A stretch of 28,525 bases of DNA from a virus, in the IMG/VR virus record IMGVR_UViG_3300044293_000344, positions 1-28,525 of that record; one strand, written 5' to 3'. This document shows positions 1 to 7,221 of the stretch, in pieces. How positions within the stretch are numbered: position 1 is the first letter of the stretch; every line of letters begins with the position of its first letter. Below the pieces are notes generated by a model that was given only the letters and a program-made list of their open reading frames with translations, ran no database searches and was not told where the DNA came from. Made by a program: the position numbers and the translations under genes.

Positions 1-133
1 GGGCGCCGTAGGCTTCAGCGATGTCGCCAGCATCCCGGCACACCTCCCCGCCATCGCCCCAGTCCACCTTCGTCTCGCCTGCCGCTGCGCAGCGGTAGAC
101 GAGAATGTCAGCGTCAACGAGGAGGGTCGTCAT
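1..133 (-). CDS. 5'-3' exonuclease, N-terminal fragment (T7 gp6 position)
   Basis: An open frame starts with ATG at 133 and runs off the left edge, so only about 44 residues are visible. The N-terminus MTTLLVDADILVYRCAAAGE is the first beta strand and metal-binding aspartate motif (LLVDADILVY) of phage 5'-3' exonuclease/FEN-like nucleases. In T7 the gp6 exonuclease lies just downstream of the DNA polymerase block, which matches this position. It would degrade host DNA and remove RNA primers. The start overlaps the preceding 99-aa gene by 20 bases, and no strong Shine-Dalgarno is seen, so coupled translation is likely. Truncation is due only to the window edge. Confidence 0.7.
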   Translation of the reverse strand, partial: MTTLLVDADILVYRCAAAGETKVDWGDGGEVCRDAGDIAEAYGA

Positions 134-413
134 GGAGCCACAACGCGCCCACAAGTATACCGAGGGCGGACAACAGCAGGGTCACCACAAAGGTGGCTGC
201 GTTCTCCTGCTCGTCTTCGCCAGAGGAGGCGGCGATGGCCACAGCCGTCCCGACCGCCGCCCCGACAGCGATGGCGCTCGCAGGAGAGGGGGACGGAGCA
301 GGCGAGACGGTGCGCACCACCGGGGCTGGCGTGGGGGATGGGCGGGCGTGGGTGGGGAGGACCGGCGTGGTGAGGAGAAGCGCAGCCAGGAGCGAGAGGG
401 TGCGGCTGTTCAC
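114..413 (-). CDS. small secreted or membrane protein, 99 aa, unknown function
   Basis: The start is GTG at 413, inside the GTGA overlap with the stop of the upstream 68-aa gene, which indicates coupled translation. The protein has a signal-like N-terminus (MNSRTLSLLAALLLTTP), a Pro/Ser/Ala-rich linker, an Ala/Gly/Val hydrophobic stretch near residues 47-62, an acidic patch and a final hydrophobic helix around residues 73-93. It may sit in or across the inner membrane. No family is recognised. A lysis accessory or envelope role is possible from topology alone. The opposite strand is also open here because of high GC, but only the minus frame fits the coupling pattern. Confidence 0.55.
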   Translation of the reverse strand: MNSRTLSLLAALLLTTPVLPTHARPSPTPAPVVRTVSPAPSPSPASAIAVGAAVGTAVAIAASSGEDEQENAATFVVTLLLSALGILVGALWLHDDPPR

Positions 414-616
414 GCTTCGGGCTCCACCGGCACGAGGCGCACCTCGGTCACCTTGACCACCTCAAGTCGCCCGCCGAACGAGCGACCCATGCTCGACGCG
501 ATGGCCTTGGTGGTGAAGATTCGGGCGTCCTCCAGCGAACCCCAGAGGGGGCGCTTGTAGGCTTTCTTCGTGCGGAGATACTCGCCGCGCTGATTGCGGA
601 TGACGAAGCGGGCCAT
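410..616 (-). CDS. hypothetical protein, 68 aa
   Basis: The frame is open from 688, but the start is set at ATG 616 because GAAGGAGTGAGC lies directly before it; a start at 688 would swallow the ribosome site. The product begins MARFVIRNQRGEYLRTKK and is basic, with a central WGSLEDARIFTTK stretch followed by a helix and a valine-rich beta C-terminus. Small proteins of this shape are common in T7-like early/middle regions, but I cannot assign a function. It overlaps the next gene by GTGA. Its leader is a partial duplicate of the leader of the MazG-like gene. Confidence 0.65.
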   Translation of the reverse strand: MARFVIRNQRGEYLRTKKAYKRPLWGSLEDARIFTTKAIASSMGRSFGGRLEVVKVTEVRLVPVEPEA

Positions 617-620
617 GCTC

Positions 621-653
621 ACTCCTTCGCTATTGCGTTGAGGCTGGGGGCGA
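621..653 (-). repeat. duplicated ribosome-binding leader, copy 1
   Basis: These 33 bases match the leader at 926-958 at 27 of 33 positions without gaps, starting with ACTCCTTCGCT on the plus strand. Both copies place AGCGAAGGAGT just before a start codon on the minus strand. In the other copy the same bases also encode the last residues of the GIY-YIG protein. Confidence 0.6.
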
Positions 654-665
654 ACAGCGCAACCC

Positions 666-920
666 TCACTTACGTCCGCGCTCCTCATCGCACACTTCAG
701 CGGCGAATCTCACGGCCATCGCGGCGACCTGCATCGCTTCCTTACGCATTGCGGCGAGGTCTCTCCGCTGTTGGTTCGTCCAGACGTGGGCTTTGAGTTC
801 GTCCACTTCTTCGAGAAGCACAGCAAACGCCTCGTGCGCGCTGTTCATGGGCGGCCACTTGCTGCGCGCCAAGGCAACCTCACTGGCCACCATGTTGATG
901 ATCTCGCTCGTGGTCTTCAT
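666..920 (-). CDS. MazG-like nucleotide pyrophosphohydrolase family protein
   Basis: ATG at 920 is preceded by AGCGAAGGAGTAGCCG, an excellent ribosome site. The 84-aa, largely helical protein contains HEAFAVLLEEVDELKAHVW at residues 29-47, the EExxE-type metal-binding helix of all-alpha NTP pyrophosphatases (E37, E38, E41), followed by a second helix MRKEAMQVAAMAVRF carrying E61. The family hydrolyses (d)NTPs or alarmones. In phages it may adjust nucleotide pools or blunt stress signalling. It is short for the family, consistent with the minimal phage form. It starts 3 bases after the GIY-YIG stop. Confidence 0.7.
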   Translation of the reverse strand: MKTTSEIINMVASEVALARSKWPPMNSAHEAFAVLLEEVDELKAHVWTNQQRRDLAAMRKEAMQVAAMAVRFAAEVCDEERGRK

Positions 921-923
921 CGG

Positions 924-1307
924 CTACTCCTTCGCTGTCGCGTTGAGGGTTGGGTCGAGAACGTAGATGTAGAGGCACTCCTCCAGAGCGGGCCGAGGGC
1001 ACGCCCTCCACGTCACCCGGGAGGGCGCGTGGTGGGACAGTTGCTCCATGTGCGTGATGCACCGCGCTCGGATGCTGCGGGTGGACATGCCGACATAGAG
1101 GCACTTCTTCCCGCGCCATATCGCGTAAACACCAGGGACGGCGGGGACGTCGAGCGCGGTGCCCGACGCCCCGTCCCACTGAAGGCTAGTGCGTGTCGGC
1201 CCATGTCTTACCGACGACGTAGTTCCCGGCGAGGGGGCACCGGAAGTTGAACGCTTCGCCCGCGAGCCGCACGCAGTCGGCCGCGAGCTTCCCGACGAAC
1301 TCGGCAT
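924..1307 (-). CDS. GIY-YIG domain protein, start uncertain
   Basis: The C-terminal ~80 residues carry a clear GIY-YIG fold: VPGVYAIWRGKKCLYVGMST gives the GVY...YVG pair, followed by RSIRARCITHMEQL and an E in PALEECLYIYVLDP. Such domains are single-strand-nicking nucleases (homing, repair or restriction). The start is unclear. The frame is open back into the 3' end of the DNA polymerase gene. I give ATG 1307, which has GGAGG 12 bases upstream, but the Ser/Arg-rich N-terminus looks like out-of-frame polymerase code. No ATG, GTG or TTG lies in frame between there and the domain. Expression through a -1 slip from ATG 1204, or a non-canonical start, is possible. Confidence 0.6.
   Translation of the reverse strand: MPSSSGSSRPTACGSRAKRSTSGAPSPGTTSSVRHGPTRTSLQWDGASGTALDVPAVPGVYAIWRGKKCLYVGMSTRSIRARCITHMEQLSHHAPSRVTWRACPRPALEECLYIYVLDPTLNATAKE
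926..958 (-). repeat. duplicated ribosome-binding leader, copy 2
   Basis: This is the partner of 621-653 (27/33 identity). Here the element is both the 3' end of the GIY-YIG coding frame and the ribosome site of the MazG-like gene. Confidence 0.6.
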
Positions 1308-3108
1308 GTTGGGGGAGAACCTCCATCTGGATTTCGTCGTGGACGTTCGCCACAAACTCATAGTCCACACCGGGGGTGAACCCTGCGGCCTGGAGGGCGT
1401 CGTCCAGTTCCACCAGGGCGCGCTTCATCAGCACCGCACCGGCGGACTGGAGCAGGGTGTTCAACGCGGCGTGCGGTGAACGGGCGTGGAGATGCCGCCC
1501 ATCGAGGCCCAGCAGATAACCACGCGCCTTGAGGGCCGCCTGGACCTTCTCGACCAGCTTCGCCAGGGCGGGGAGGGCGCGCATGAAGCGATCCCGAGCG
1601 CGCTTCCCCGCCACCGCCATCTGCTGCTGCGTGCCGCGCACGCCCAGGATTTCTCCGAGCTTTACGCTCCCGGCGCCGTAGATGAAGGCGTAGAACCAGA
1701 CCTTGGCGATGTCGCGACCAGTCGGCGTCTTCCCATCGATGTCATACTTCTGCCGGGGGTCGAGCCCGAGGGCACGCGCGTTGACCGAGTGGAGGTCACC
1801 ACCGGCCGCCTTCACCGCTGGATCGTCAGAAGACAGCACCAGCTTGACGTAGGCTCCACCATCGAAGGGCACCATGTAGCCTGCCAGATTGCGAAGCTCG
1901 ATTGCCGCCGCGTCCATCCCGATGAGGACGTAACCCTCACCCGCACGGAACAGGGCGCGGCACTCCTTGCCCCAGGGGGCGCGCCCGGAGGGCACCTGGG
2001 CCATGTTCGGTGACTGGTGCGTCATGCGCCCGGTGTGCGCCCCATTGGTGTTCACCGAGCCATGGATGCGCCCATCGACCACCTTGGTCAGCCACGCCTC
2101 GGCGCCCGTGGCGATCTGCCCCAGGCGCTTCTGCACAGTGAAGTAACGCGCCGCCAGCTTCGCCTCGGGCCAAGGCAGCGTGCCGAGGACCGCTTCATCA
2201 ATCTTCGGTTGGCCCGTCTCGGTGAGTTCTGCGGGCTCCCAGCCGTAGAGCGCCGTGAGGCGATCTGAGTAGTCCCGGCGGCTGTTCGGGTCGAAGACGT
2301 GAAGCTCTACCTTGGTGAGCGGGCAACCCGCCGTATACCCCTGCGCCCGGTTGTCGCGCTTGGGGACAAACTCTCCAGTCTTGCGCCACCAGGGGCGGAA
2401 GGTCCGCCGAAGCTGGTCCTCCAGATCGGCGCGCTCGGCCTGCAATTCAGCCAGCAGCCGGTAGGCTCCCTCAATGTCGAAGGCGAAGCCCCGCCGCTCC
2501 TGGCGAGCGATGATCCACGCCACGCGATGCTCCAACGCGGCAGCGGTAGGGGCCAGGGCAGCCTTCATGAGGGCCTCATAGAGGCGCAGCGTGACCACGG
2601 TGTCCTGCTCGCAGTAGTCCTGCATCTCAGGGCTCCAGGCGCGCCACTCGTCGCCCTCCGTGTAAGAGGCGCCGGCCTGCTCCTTGAACCAGTCGGAGTA
2701 GCCGCCCTTGAGAACCCCAAGCCGCTGCCCCCAGGCTTCCAGCGATTGGTTCCCGTAGAGCTTGCCCGGGAAGGTGCCGGCCTCGCGCTTGCTGTCTTCC
2801 TCGCGCAGCACGTCGCCGGTCTTCCACAGGCGCGCCAGGACGAGGGTGTCCGTCACGCGCCCGGTCGGCGCCCAGCCCGGGTAGAGCTTCTGGATCGCCG
2901 GAATGTCGAAGCGGATGATGTTGTGCCCGATGACTTCCTCGGCGTCGCGCAGGAGGCGCAGCGGCTCCTCAATCTGGGCGGGCTCGGTGGTGCCGGCGGC
3001 GTAGCTGCGCACCAGATTGCCGGTGTCCGCATCCCGAAGCACGAGCGAGTGGATCACGGTCAAATCCGGCAGCAGGCCGTCTGTCTCGATGTCGAAGATC
3101 AGCCGCAT
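1186..3108 (-). CDS. DNA polymerase, family A (T7 gp5-like)
   Basis: This is the replicative polymerase, 640 aa (T7 gp5 is 704). The exonuclease domain is intact: Exo I DIETDGL (D6, E8), Exo II GHNIIRFD (D68), Exo III YCEQD (Y165, D169). Polymerase motif A is MDAAAIELR (D399), motif B is RDIAKVWFYAFIYGAG (R465, K469, Y473) and motif C is VHDE (590-592). Y473 aligns with the T7 tyrosine that governs dideoxynucleotide acceptance. The frame extends to 3195, but the N-terminus MRLIFDIETDG marks ATG 3108 as the start. That start overlaps the upstream 70-aa gene by 10 bases. Proofreading and polymerisation therefore both look functional. Confidence 0.97.
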   Translation of the reverse strand: MRLIFDIETDGLLPDLTVIHSLVLRDADTGNLVRSYAAGTTEPAQIEEPLRLLRDAEEVIGHNIIRFDIPAIQKLYPGWAPTGRVTDTLVLARLWKTGDVLREEDSKREAGTFPGKLYGNQSLEAWGQRLGVLKGGYSDWFKEQAGASYTEGDEWRAWSPEMQDYCEQDTVVTLRLYEALMKAALAPTAAALEHRVAWIIARQERRGFAFDIEGAYRLLAELQAERADLEDQLRRTFRPWWRKTGEFVPKRDNRAQGYTAGCPLTKVELHVFDPNSRRDYSDRLTALYGWEPAELTETGQPKIDEAVLGTLPWPEAKLAARYFTVQKRLGQIATGAEAWLTKVVDGRIHGSVNTNGAHTGRMTHQSPNMAQVPSGRAPWGKECRALFRAGEGYVLIGMDAAAIELRNLAGYMVPFDGGAYVKLVLSSDDPAVKAAGGDLHSVNARALGLDPRQKYDIDGKTPTGRDIAKVWFYAFIYGAGSVKLGEILGVRGTQQQMAVAGKRARDRFMRALPALAKLVEKVQAALKARGYLLGLDGRHLHARSPHAALNTLLQSAGAVLMKRALVELDDALQAAGFTPGVDYEFVANVHDEIQMEVLPQHAEFVGKLAADCVRLAGEAFNFRCPLAGNYVVGKTWADTH

Positions 3109-3311
3109 GAGGACACCAGTCGCAGCGGCGGGAGGAGGCTGCGAGCGACCCTTGCGTCGTCCTGCGCTTTGCAGAACGCCAGAGCGGCGCCCCACGTCTT
3201 CTCCTTCACCATCGCCTTACGCATGGCGTCGAGATGCCGGGAGGCGTTGGTGGCGCGAGCGATCCGCTGGGCCGGCGTCGGGCCGGCTTCCTTGGTCTTG
3301 TCGTTGTGCAT
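3099..3311 (-). CDS. hypothetical protein, 70 aa
   Basis: ATG at 3311 is preceded by CGAGAGGCCCTTCAGCC, a reasonable ribosome site. The product is a basic, mostly helical small protein (MHNDKTKEAGPTPAQRIARA at the start; LDAMRKAMVKEKTWGAALAF in the middle). Its end overlaps the DNA polymerase start by 10 bases, which suggests coupling to polymerase synthesis. No family is recognised. Coding confidence is moderate because it depends on position, ribosome site and plausible composition. Confidence 0.55.
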   Translation of the reverse strand: MHNDKTKEAGPTPAQRIARATNASRHLDAMRKAMVKEKTWGAALAFCKAQDDARVARSLLPPLRLVSSCG

Positions 3312-3353
3312 GGCTGAAGGGCCTCTCGTTGGAGTGCCAGGGGGGAGGGGGGA

Positions 3354-3764
3354 TCAGCGTGGGGCGAGGCGGTAGAAGCGGTGCCAGCCGTAGGCCGCCG
3401 CCAGGTCTTTGCCGCGAGCCCACGCGGGGTAGACGCGGATGGAGTGGTAGTAGTCGGCGCCGTTGGTCACGTCCGGGCAGTCCTCGAACATGACGGCACG
3501 GGCCGCAACGGCGGGGACCGCAAGGAGGTCGCTGGTGATCTCGGCGTAGCGTGCTTGACCGAGGCTGGGGTCGCCAGGGTTCCAGCAGGAGAACTGCCGG
3601 GGGGCGAGGCAGACGCCGGCCCACCCGGCGCCCCACCAGCGCACAGTGGGATGCTTCACGCGGTTGCGGATGACGCAGGCCACGGCGAGCATCCCGTAAA
3701 GGCCCTCGCCGCGCGCCTCGCCGTAGAGGGTGCGCGCGACGGTAGCGACGTCGTCGGGGGTCAT
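3354..3764 (-). CDS. SleB-type cell wall hydrolase (probable endolysin)
   Basis: The 136-aa protein has the Hydrolase_2/SleB signature VARTLYGEARGEG, with E16 in the catalytic position, then GMLAVACVIRNRV and CLAPRQFSCWN. Family members are lytic transglycosylases or amidases that cut peptidoglycan. There is no signal peptide, so export would need a holin. The start overlaps the preceding gene stop by ATGA. Its location inside the replication module rather than next to the holin-like genes is unusual for T7-like phages. The phage also encodes a T7-type amidase, so two wall hydrolases are present. Confidence 0.88.
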   Translation of the reverse strand: MTPDDVATVARTLYGEARGEGLYGMLAVACVIRNRVKHPTVRWWGAGWAGVCLAPRQFSCWNPGDPSLGQARYAEITSDLLAVPAVAARAVMFEDCPDVTNGADYYHSIRVYPAWARGKDLAAAYGWHRFYRLAPR

Positions 3765-4000
3765 CTTTGCGACTTCGCGTCCAAGAACGCCTTGCGCGCC
3801 TCGGCGATGAGATACTCGCGAAGCTTCTCCACGATCCCATCGACCACATGCTGAATACGAATGTCGGCCAGAATGGGGGGGTCGATGAGGGCGTCGTCGA
3901 ACCTGAAGTTGGCGCCGATCAGTTGATAGACTCTCATCTGGGACTGGTCCCCGACCAAGAAGCCGCGCCCCTCAGCGCGGTGGTAGATGATGCCATTCAT
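3761..4000 (-). CDS. hypothetical protein, 79 aa
   Basis: ATG at 4000 has CACAAGGAGACCCTC upstream, a strong ribosome site. The start overlaps the upstream gene stop by ATGA, and the end overlaps the SleB gene by ATGA. The protein starts MNGIIYHRAEGRGFLVGDQS and ends with a charged helix rich in E, K and R. No homology is recognised. The unbroken coupling chain through this stretch supports it as a real gene. Confidence 0.65.
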   Translation of the reverse strand: MNGIIYHRAEGRGFLVGDQSQMRVYQLIGANFRFDDALIDPPILADIRIQHVVDGIVEKLREYLIAEARKAFLDAKSQR

Positions 4001-4197
4001 GAGGGTCTCCTTGTGCGTCGCGGGGACGCCGCTGGTTCATCGAAGGAAGGGCCGGGGTTCGCCCCGTGGAACCCCGGGGGGAACTCCCGATGCGGGTTCA
4101 GACGCGCACCGGGGTAGGTCGTGAGGGTGGATACGGAACCGGAGCCGAGGCTCGCGACCCCGTTCTCGAAGTCCTCCAGATCGGCGCGGGGGCTCAC
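3997..4197 (-). CDS. hypothetical protein, 66 aa, GTG start
   Basis: The gene is recovered from overlaps: GTG 4197 forms GTGA with the stop of the 59-aa gene, and its TGA forms ATGA with the start of the 79-aa gene. The product begins MSPRADLEDFENGVASLGSG and is proline/glycine-rich with little predicted helix, ending in a basic tail. A GGAGG run lies about 13-15 bases upstream of the GTG. The same frame stays open far upstream, but that part shadows the primase-helicase gene. Function unknown. Confidence 0.55.
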   Translation of the reverse strand: MSPRADLEDFENGVASLGSGSVSTLTTYPGARLNPHREFPPGFHGANPGPSFDEPAASPRRTRRPS

Positions 4198-4373
4198 GGC
4201 TCCAGCACCTCCTCCAGTTCCTCCAGCACGTCGAGCAGCGCGGCGATCTGCGCGCGGGTCAGTTCGAGTTCGACAGGGCCGAAGGTCAGCGTGATGTAAT
4301 CCAGATCGAAGACGGTGCCGTAGATGGCAACCTCGTCCGCGATGTGGGGGGCGGTGGTGGTCGGGGTGAACAT
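4194..4373 (-). CDS. hypothetical acidic protein, 59 aa
   Basis: ATG 4373 overlaps the stop of the primase-helicase gene by one base (TGATG), and its own TGA is inside the GTGA start of the next gene. The protein begins MFTPTTTAPHIADEVAIYGT, has a hydrophobic core (FDLDYITLTFGPVELELT) and ends in an acidic leucine-rich helix (LLDVLEELEEVLEP). The alternating beta and terminal coil pattern looks like a folded small protein. No family is recognised. Confidence 0.6.
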   Translation of the reverse strand: MFTPTTTAPHIADEVAIYGTVFDLDYITLTFGPVELELTRAQIAALLDVLEELEEVLEP

Positions 4374-6010
4374 CAGAACGGGACTCCTTCATCTTCCCTA
4401 AAGGGATGGGGGTGGGCACGATCCGGCGCGTCCCGTTCATAGAGGCGGCCAGCTTCGCTATCGTATCCGAGGCTGATGGTCCGCCCCGTGGAGCGGCCAG
4501 TGTAGCGATCCTTGAGAACGCGCAGCGTGGTCGTCTGCCGCTCGTCCTCATCCTCGGCCTGCTGGTTGCGCTCCAGACCGAGCATGAACAGCGACCAGAA
4601 GCCGATGGCCCTGGCGCCCTTGAAGTGCCTGATGGCGACGCGCCCGCCTTCCTCGTGGGGCTTCCCCTCGGGGGTGGCGAGATGTGAGACGAACAGCAGC
4701 CAGATCGGGATTTCCTTCACCAGCCCGCCGAGTTCGCCCATCACCTTCTCCAGCACTTCGCGCTCGCGTTCCGGTTCCTGGGCGGCGAGGGCGGTGAGGT
4801 GGTCGAGGTAGAACAGGCGCACGCCCGCTGCGTGGTAGAGGTAGCGGATGCGCTCGCGGATGGTTCCCCAATCTGCGACGCCGAAGTGGTTATAGAGGAA
4901 CAGGCGGTCAGCCGGGAGCGCGTCGATGGCCTCGACCACGTCGGCCTGCGGGCGGCTCTCGTCGGGCACATGCAGCGCCTTGCCCACCAGCTTACCAGCC
5001 AGGCGAAGCACCGTCTCGGTAGGCTCTTGCTCCAGCGCGAAGACGGCGACGCGCTCATTGAGGACCGTCAAGTCATAGAGCATTTGCTGCGCCAGGAAGT
5101 CGGTCTTGCCGATCCCCGTGCCCGCCCCCAGCGCCACAAGGTCGCCCATCCGGCGCCCATAGGTCGCGGCGGTGAGCGAAGGGAGGAACCACGGGAGCCC
5201 CGCAGTCACGGGCCGAATGGCGTCCTCTCGCACGTCAGCGATGGTGACGATCCCATCAGGCCGATACTCCTTGGCCCCCCAGGTCGCATCCACCAGTTCC
5301 TTCGACCGCCCGGCCTTCAGCATATCGCAGGCGTCTTTCAGAGGCAGGCGGGCGATCTTCGCCTTTCGTGGCGGCAGGACGGCGGCAGCATCCCGGGCAG
5401 CCTTCTGCCCTGGCTCGTCCATATCGAAGACGAGGACCACTTCCTCGAAGCGGTTCAGCCATTCGATCTGCGCGGCGATGTCCTTTGCCGCGCTTTGCGC
5501 GCCATTCTTGAGGGACACCACGGGCCACTGGTGGCCGAACGCCTGGGACAGCGCGGCTGCGTCAAGCTCGCCCTCGGTGATGCAGACGCGCTTTCCGCCG
5601 TCGCGCCACAGGTGTTGGCCCACGAGACCGGCGGCGCGCATGTCGCCCAGGACCGCGAACTCCTTGTCGGGGTAGCGCAGCTTCTGCGCCACCACCGCCG
5701 ATCCGTCCGGTGCCCACACGTCCTGCACCAGAACCCACTTGCCCTTGCGGTCCTTCGCTCGCCGGTAGCCCCACTTACGAGCGGTAGCTTCGGTCAGGCA
5801 GCGGTCGGGGAGGGCCACATAGTCACCGCCCTGAATCAGGTCGCCGGCCACGACTGGCCTCCTCTTGGTGTTGGGGGTTGCGCCATCGCTGGCCTCGTAA
5901 CGGCCACACCCAAAGCAATGGGCGTGGCCATCCGAGTAGCGGGCGAGGTTGTCCCTGCTCCCGCACGCGGGGCAGGGCTCCTTCCTCACGAAGGTGCTGT
6001 CGCTTTCCAT
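4373..6010 (-). CDS. fused primase-helicase (T7 gp4-like)
   Basis: 545 aa (T7 gp4 is 566). The N-terminal zinc ribbon has C13, C16, C32, C35. The TOPRIM primase core has TEGELDA (E146) and VFDMDEPG (D196, D198). The RecA-type helicase has Walker A GAGTGIGKT (295-303), FALEQEP just after, Walker B-like LFYLDHL, a SH sensor in LLFVSHLA, and HFKGARAI. The C-terminus is short, charged and ends in Phe (FREDEGVPF), like the T7 tail that contacts the polymerase. ATG 6010 is chosen because the zinc ribbon begins directly after it and GAGGAGC lies upstream; the frame itself is open to 6061. It overlaps the 58-aa gene by 25 bases. Confidence 0.96.
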   Translation of the reverse strand: MESDSTFVRKEPCPACGSRDNLARYSDGHAHCFGCGRYEASDGATPNTKRRPVVAGDLIQGGDYVALPDRCLTEATARKWGYRRAKDRKGKWVLVQDVWAPDGSAVVAQKLRYPDKEFAVLGDMRAAGLVGQHLWRDGGKRVCITEGELDAAALSQAFGHQWPVVSLKNGAQSAAKDIAAQIEWLNRFEEVVLVFDMDEPGQKAARDAAAVLPPRKAKIARLPLKDACDMLKAGRSKELVDATWGAKEYRPDGIVTIADVREDAIRPVTAGLPWFLPSLTAATYGRRMGDLVALGAGTGIGKTDFLAQQMLYDLTVLNERVAVFALEQEPTETVLRLAGKLVGKALHVPDESRPQADVVEAIDALPADRLFLYNHFGVADWGTIRERIRYLYHAAGVRLFYLDHLTALAAQEPEREREVLEKVMGELGGLVKEIPIWLLFVSHLATPEGKPHEEGGRVAIRHFKGARAIGFWSLFMLGLERNQQAEDEDERQTTTLRVLKDRYTGRSTGRTISLGYDSEAGRLYERDAPDRAHPHPFREDEGVPF

Positions 6011-6162
6011 CCGGCCAGAAGCTCCTCGGTTCGCGCGAGGCGTTGCTCGATCAGCGGGCACTCCGGCTTGCCGTCCTTGGTGACGGCGGACTGGAGCAAA
6101 AAGAGGCCCCGCCGATGTGCGCGCAGGGCCTCACCCAATTCCCGGTGCTGTTCGACTGTCAT
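5986..6162 (-). CDS. hypothetical helical protein, 58 aa
   Basis: ATG 6162 lies in an ATGA overlap with the HTH gene stop. The product starts MTVEQHRELGEALRAHRRGL and continues as an amphipathic, charged helical protein with one Lys/Gly turn and a second helix (EQRLARTEELLAGWKA). It may form a short helical hairpin. It contains the ribosome site of the primase-helicase gene and overlaps that start by 25 bases. The ribosome site of its own is weak, so translation probably depends on the upstream gene. Function unknown. Confidence 0.55.
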   Translation of the reverse strand: MTVEQHRELGEALRAHRRGLFLLQSAVTKDGKPECPLIEQRLARTEELLAGWKATAPS

Positions 6163-6356
6163 CGGGCGAGCGAGTATTCCGCATACCGGGCGCCGGTCGG
6201 GTCGCGGCGCTGCGTCACCGCGATGGGGTGCCCCATCCGGCGCAGGTCGTGCATCCGCGAAGCGAGGCGTTCGATCCTGTAAACGTGCCGCGCCTTGAGC
6301 GGGCTGATCGTCCCATACTGCTGGAGGTGCGCGAGCAGTCTCTCGTTCTGCGTCAT
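6159..6356 (-). CDS. helix-turn-helix protein, 65 aa
   Basis: ATG 6356 overlaps the lysozyme stop by ATGA. The protein begins MTQNERLLAHLQQYGTISPL, then ARHVYRIERLASRMHDLRRM, the pattern of a small winged helix with helix 2 and recognition helix 3, followed by a beta wing (HPIAVTQRRDPTG...YAEYSL). Small HTH proteins of this type occur in many phages and resemble Rha/ORF6N-free mini-regulators. DNA binding is likely; the target is unknown. It is placed in the middle gene block together with the replication proteins. Confidence 0.7.
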   Translation of the reverse strand: MTQNERLLAHLQQYGTISPLKARHVYRIERLASRMHDLRRMGHPIAVTQRRDPTGARYAEYSLAR

Positions 6357-6802
6357 GTGGTCCTCGGGTTGGGGGTGTCCTTCAAGGCGCCCCACCACGC
6401 GCGCACGTCGAATGACGGGCACGCCTTGGCGACGCCAGGAATGTCTCGGTGGCCCAGCACCTCGGCGCCGGGGTAGGTCTGCTCCAGGCGTTGCAGCAGC
6501 GTCTTCAGTGTTGCGAACTGCGCTCCCGTGAAGTTGTCCTCGGGGCGCCCAAACTTGTCGGTGCCGCCGACCAAGCAGATGCCGAGGCTTTCGCGGTTCA
6601 CCTGCTGCGCGTGCGCGCCGATCAGATCCTCCCGCCGGCCTGTTTCCAAGGTGCCGTCGCGGCGGATCACCCAGTGATAGCCGATGGAGAGAAAGCCACG
6701 GGCGAGATGCCAACCCGTGATCTCCTTCACGCCGATATCCCTGTCCGGCGGGGTTGCCGAGCAATGGACGACGATGAGGCGGGTGGTCTTACGAGGGGTC
6801 AC
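6353..6802 (-). CDS. T7-type lysozyme, N-acetylmuramoyl-L-alanine amidase (gp3.5-like)
   Basis: 149 aa (T7 gp3.5 is 151). Zinc amidase_2 features are visible: H13 in LIVVHCSATPP, Y42 in SIGYHWVI, H118 in LGHRD, K126 and C128 in KACPSFD. In T7 this enzyme both cuts peptidoglycan and inhibits the phage RNA polymerase to switch off early and middle transcription; the same dual role is plausible here but not shown. The start is GTG 6802, with AAGGAG at good spacing and a GTGA overlap with the endonuclease stop. The frame upstream is a shadow of the endonuclease. Confidence 0.93.
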   Translation of the reverse strand: MTPRKTTRLIVVHCSATPPDRDIGVKEITGWHLARGFLSIGYHWVIRRDGTLETGRREDLIGAHAQQVNRESLGICLVGGTDKFGRPEDNFTGAQFATLKTLLQRLEQTYPGAEVLGHRDIPGVAKACPSFDVRAWWGALKDTPNPRTT

Positions 6803-7221
6803 TTGGAGGGCTCCTTGAGCCAATGGTCGGGAATGTCCCGATCCGCGAAGGGAAAGCCGTGGCGCTCGCACCACATCGCGTAGGTCGTGGAGCTTTGCTT
6901 GCTGATGCGGGCGTTGCTGTTGGAGAACACGAATCGGATATCGAGGTGCGGGTGCTGCGCCTTGACGGCGAGCATCTTCTGTCGGTCGGCGGTCACGAAC
7001 CGCCCCTTGCTCTCCACGATGACGCCATTGGGAAGGCGCCAGTCGGGAGTGTATCGCCGCACCTTCTCGGGCAGGGTGTATTCGAGTGTCATGCACTCAT
7101 AGCCAACCGCGACGCCCCTCGCTTTGAGGGACGCCGCGATCTTGTCCTCCAGCCCCGAGCGGAAGCCGGCCACACGGCCGACCTCCGCAGCGGAGCGGGA
7201 GCGGTCAGAAGGCCGGCGCAT
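6799..7221 (-). CDS. endonuclease I, Holliday junction resolvase (T7 gp3-like)
   Basis: 140 aa with start ATG 7221. Catalytic residues E25, D60, E70 and K72 (FRSGLEDK, YTPDWRLP, VESKG) have exactly the spacing of T7 E20, D55, E65, K67. The enzyme resolves branched DNA and helps degrade host DNA. An alternative start is GTG 7173, which has GGAGG 8 bases upstream. I prefer 7221 because sequence similarity to T7 extends a few residues before that GTG and the offset is a constant 5 residues. The 7221 start overlaps the SSB gene by 17 bases. Confidence 0.92.
   Translation of the reverse strand: MRRPSDRSRSAAEVGRVAGFRSGLEDKIAASLKARGVAVGYECMTLEYTLPEKVRRYTPDWRLPNGVIVESKGRFVTADRQKMLAVKAQHPHLDIRFVFSNSNARISKQSSTTYAMWCERHGFPFADRDIPDHWLKEPSK

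Noticed and set aside
3997-4551. Full 184-aa minus-strand frame
   Set aside because: Only the last 66 codons, from GTG 4197, fit the overlap pattern; the upstream part shadows the primase-helicase and the 59-aa gene.
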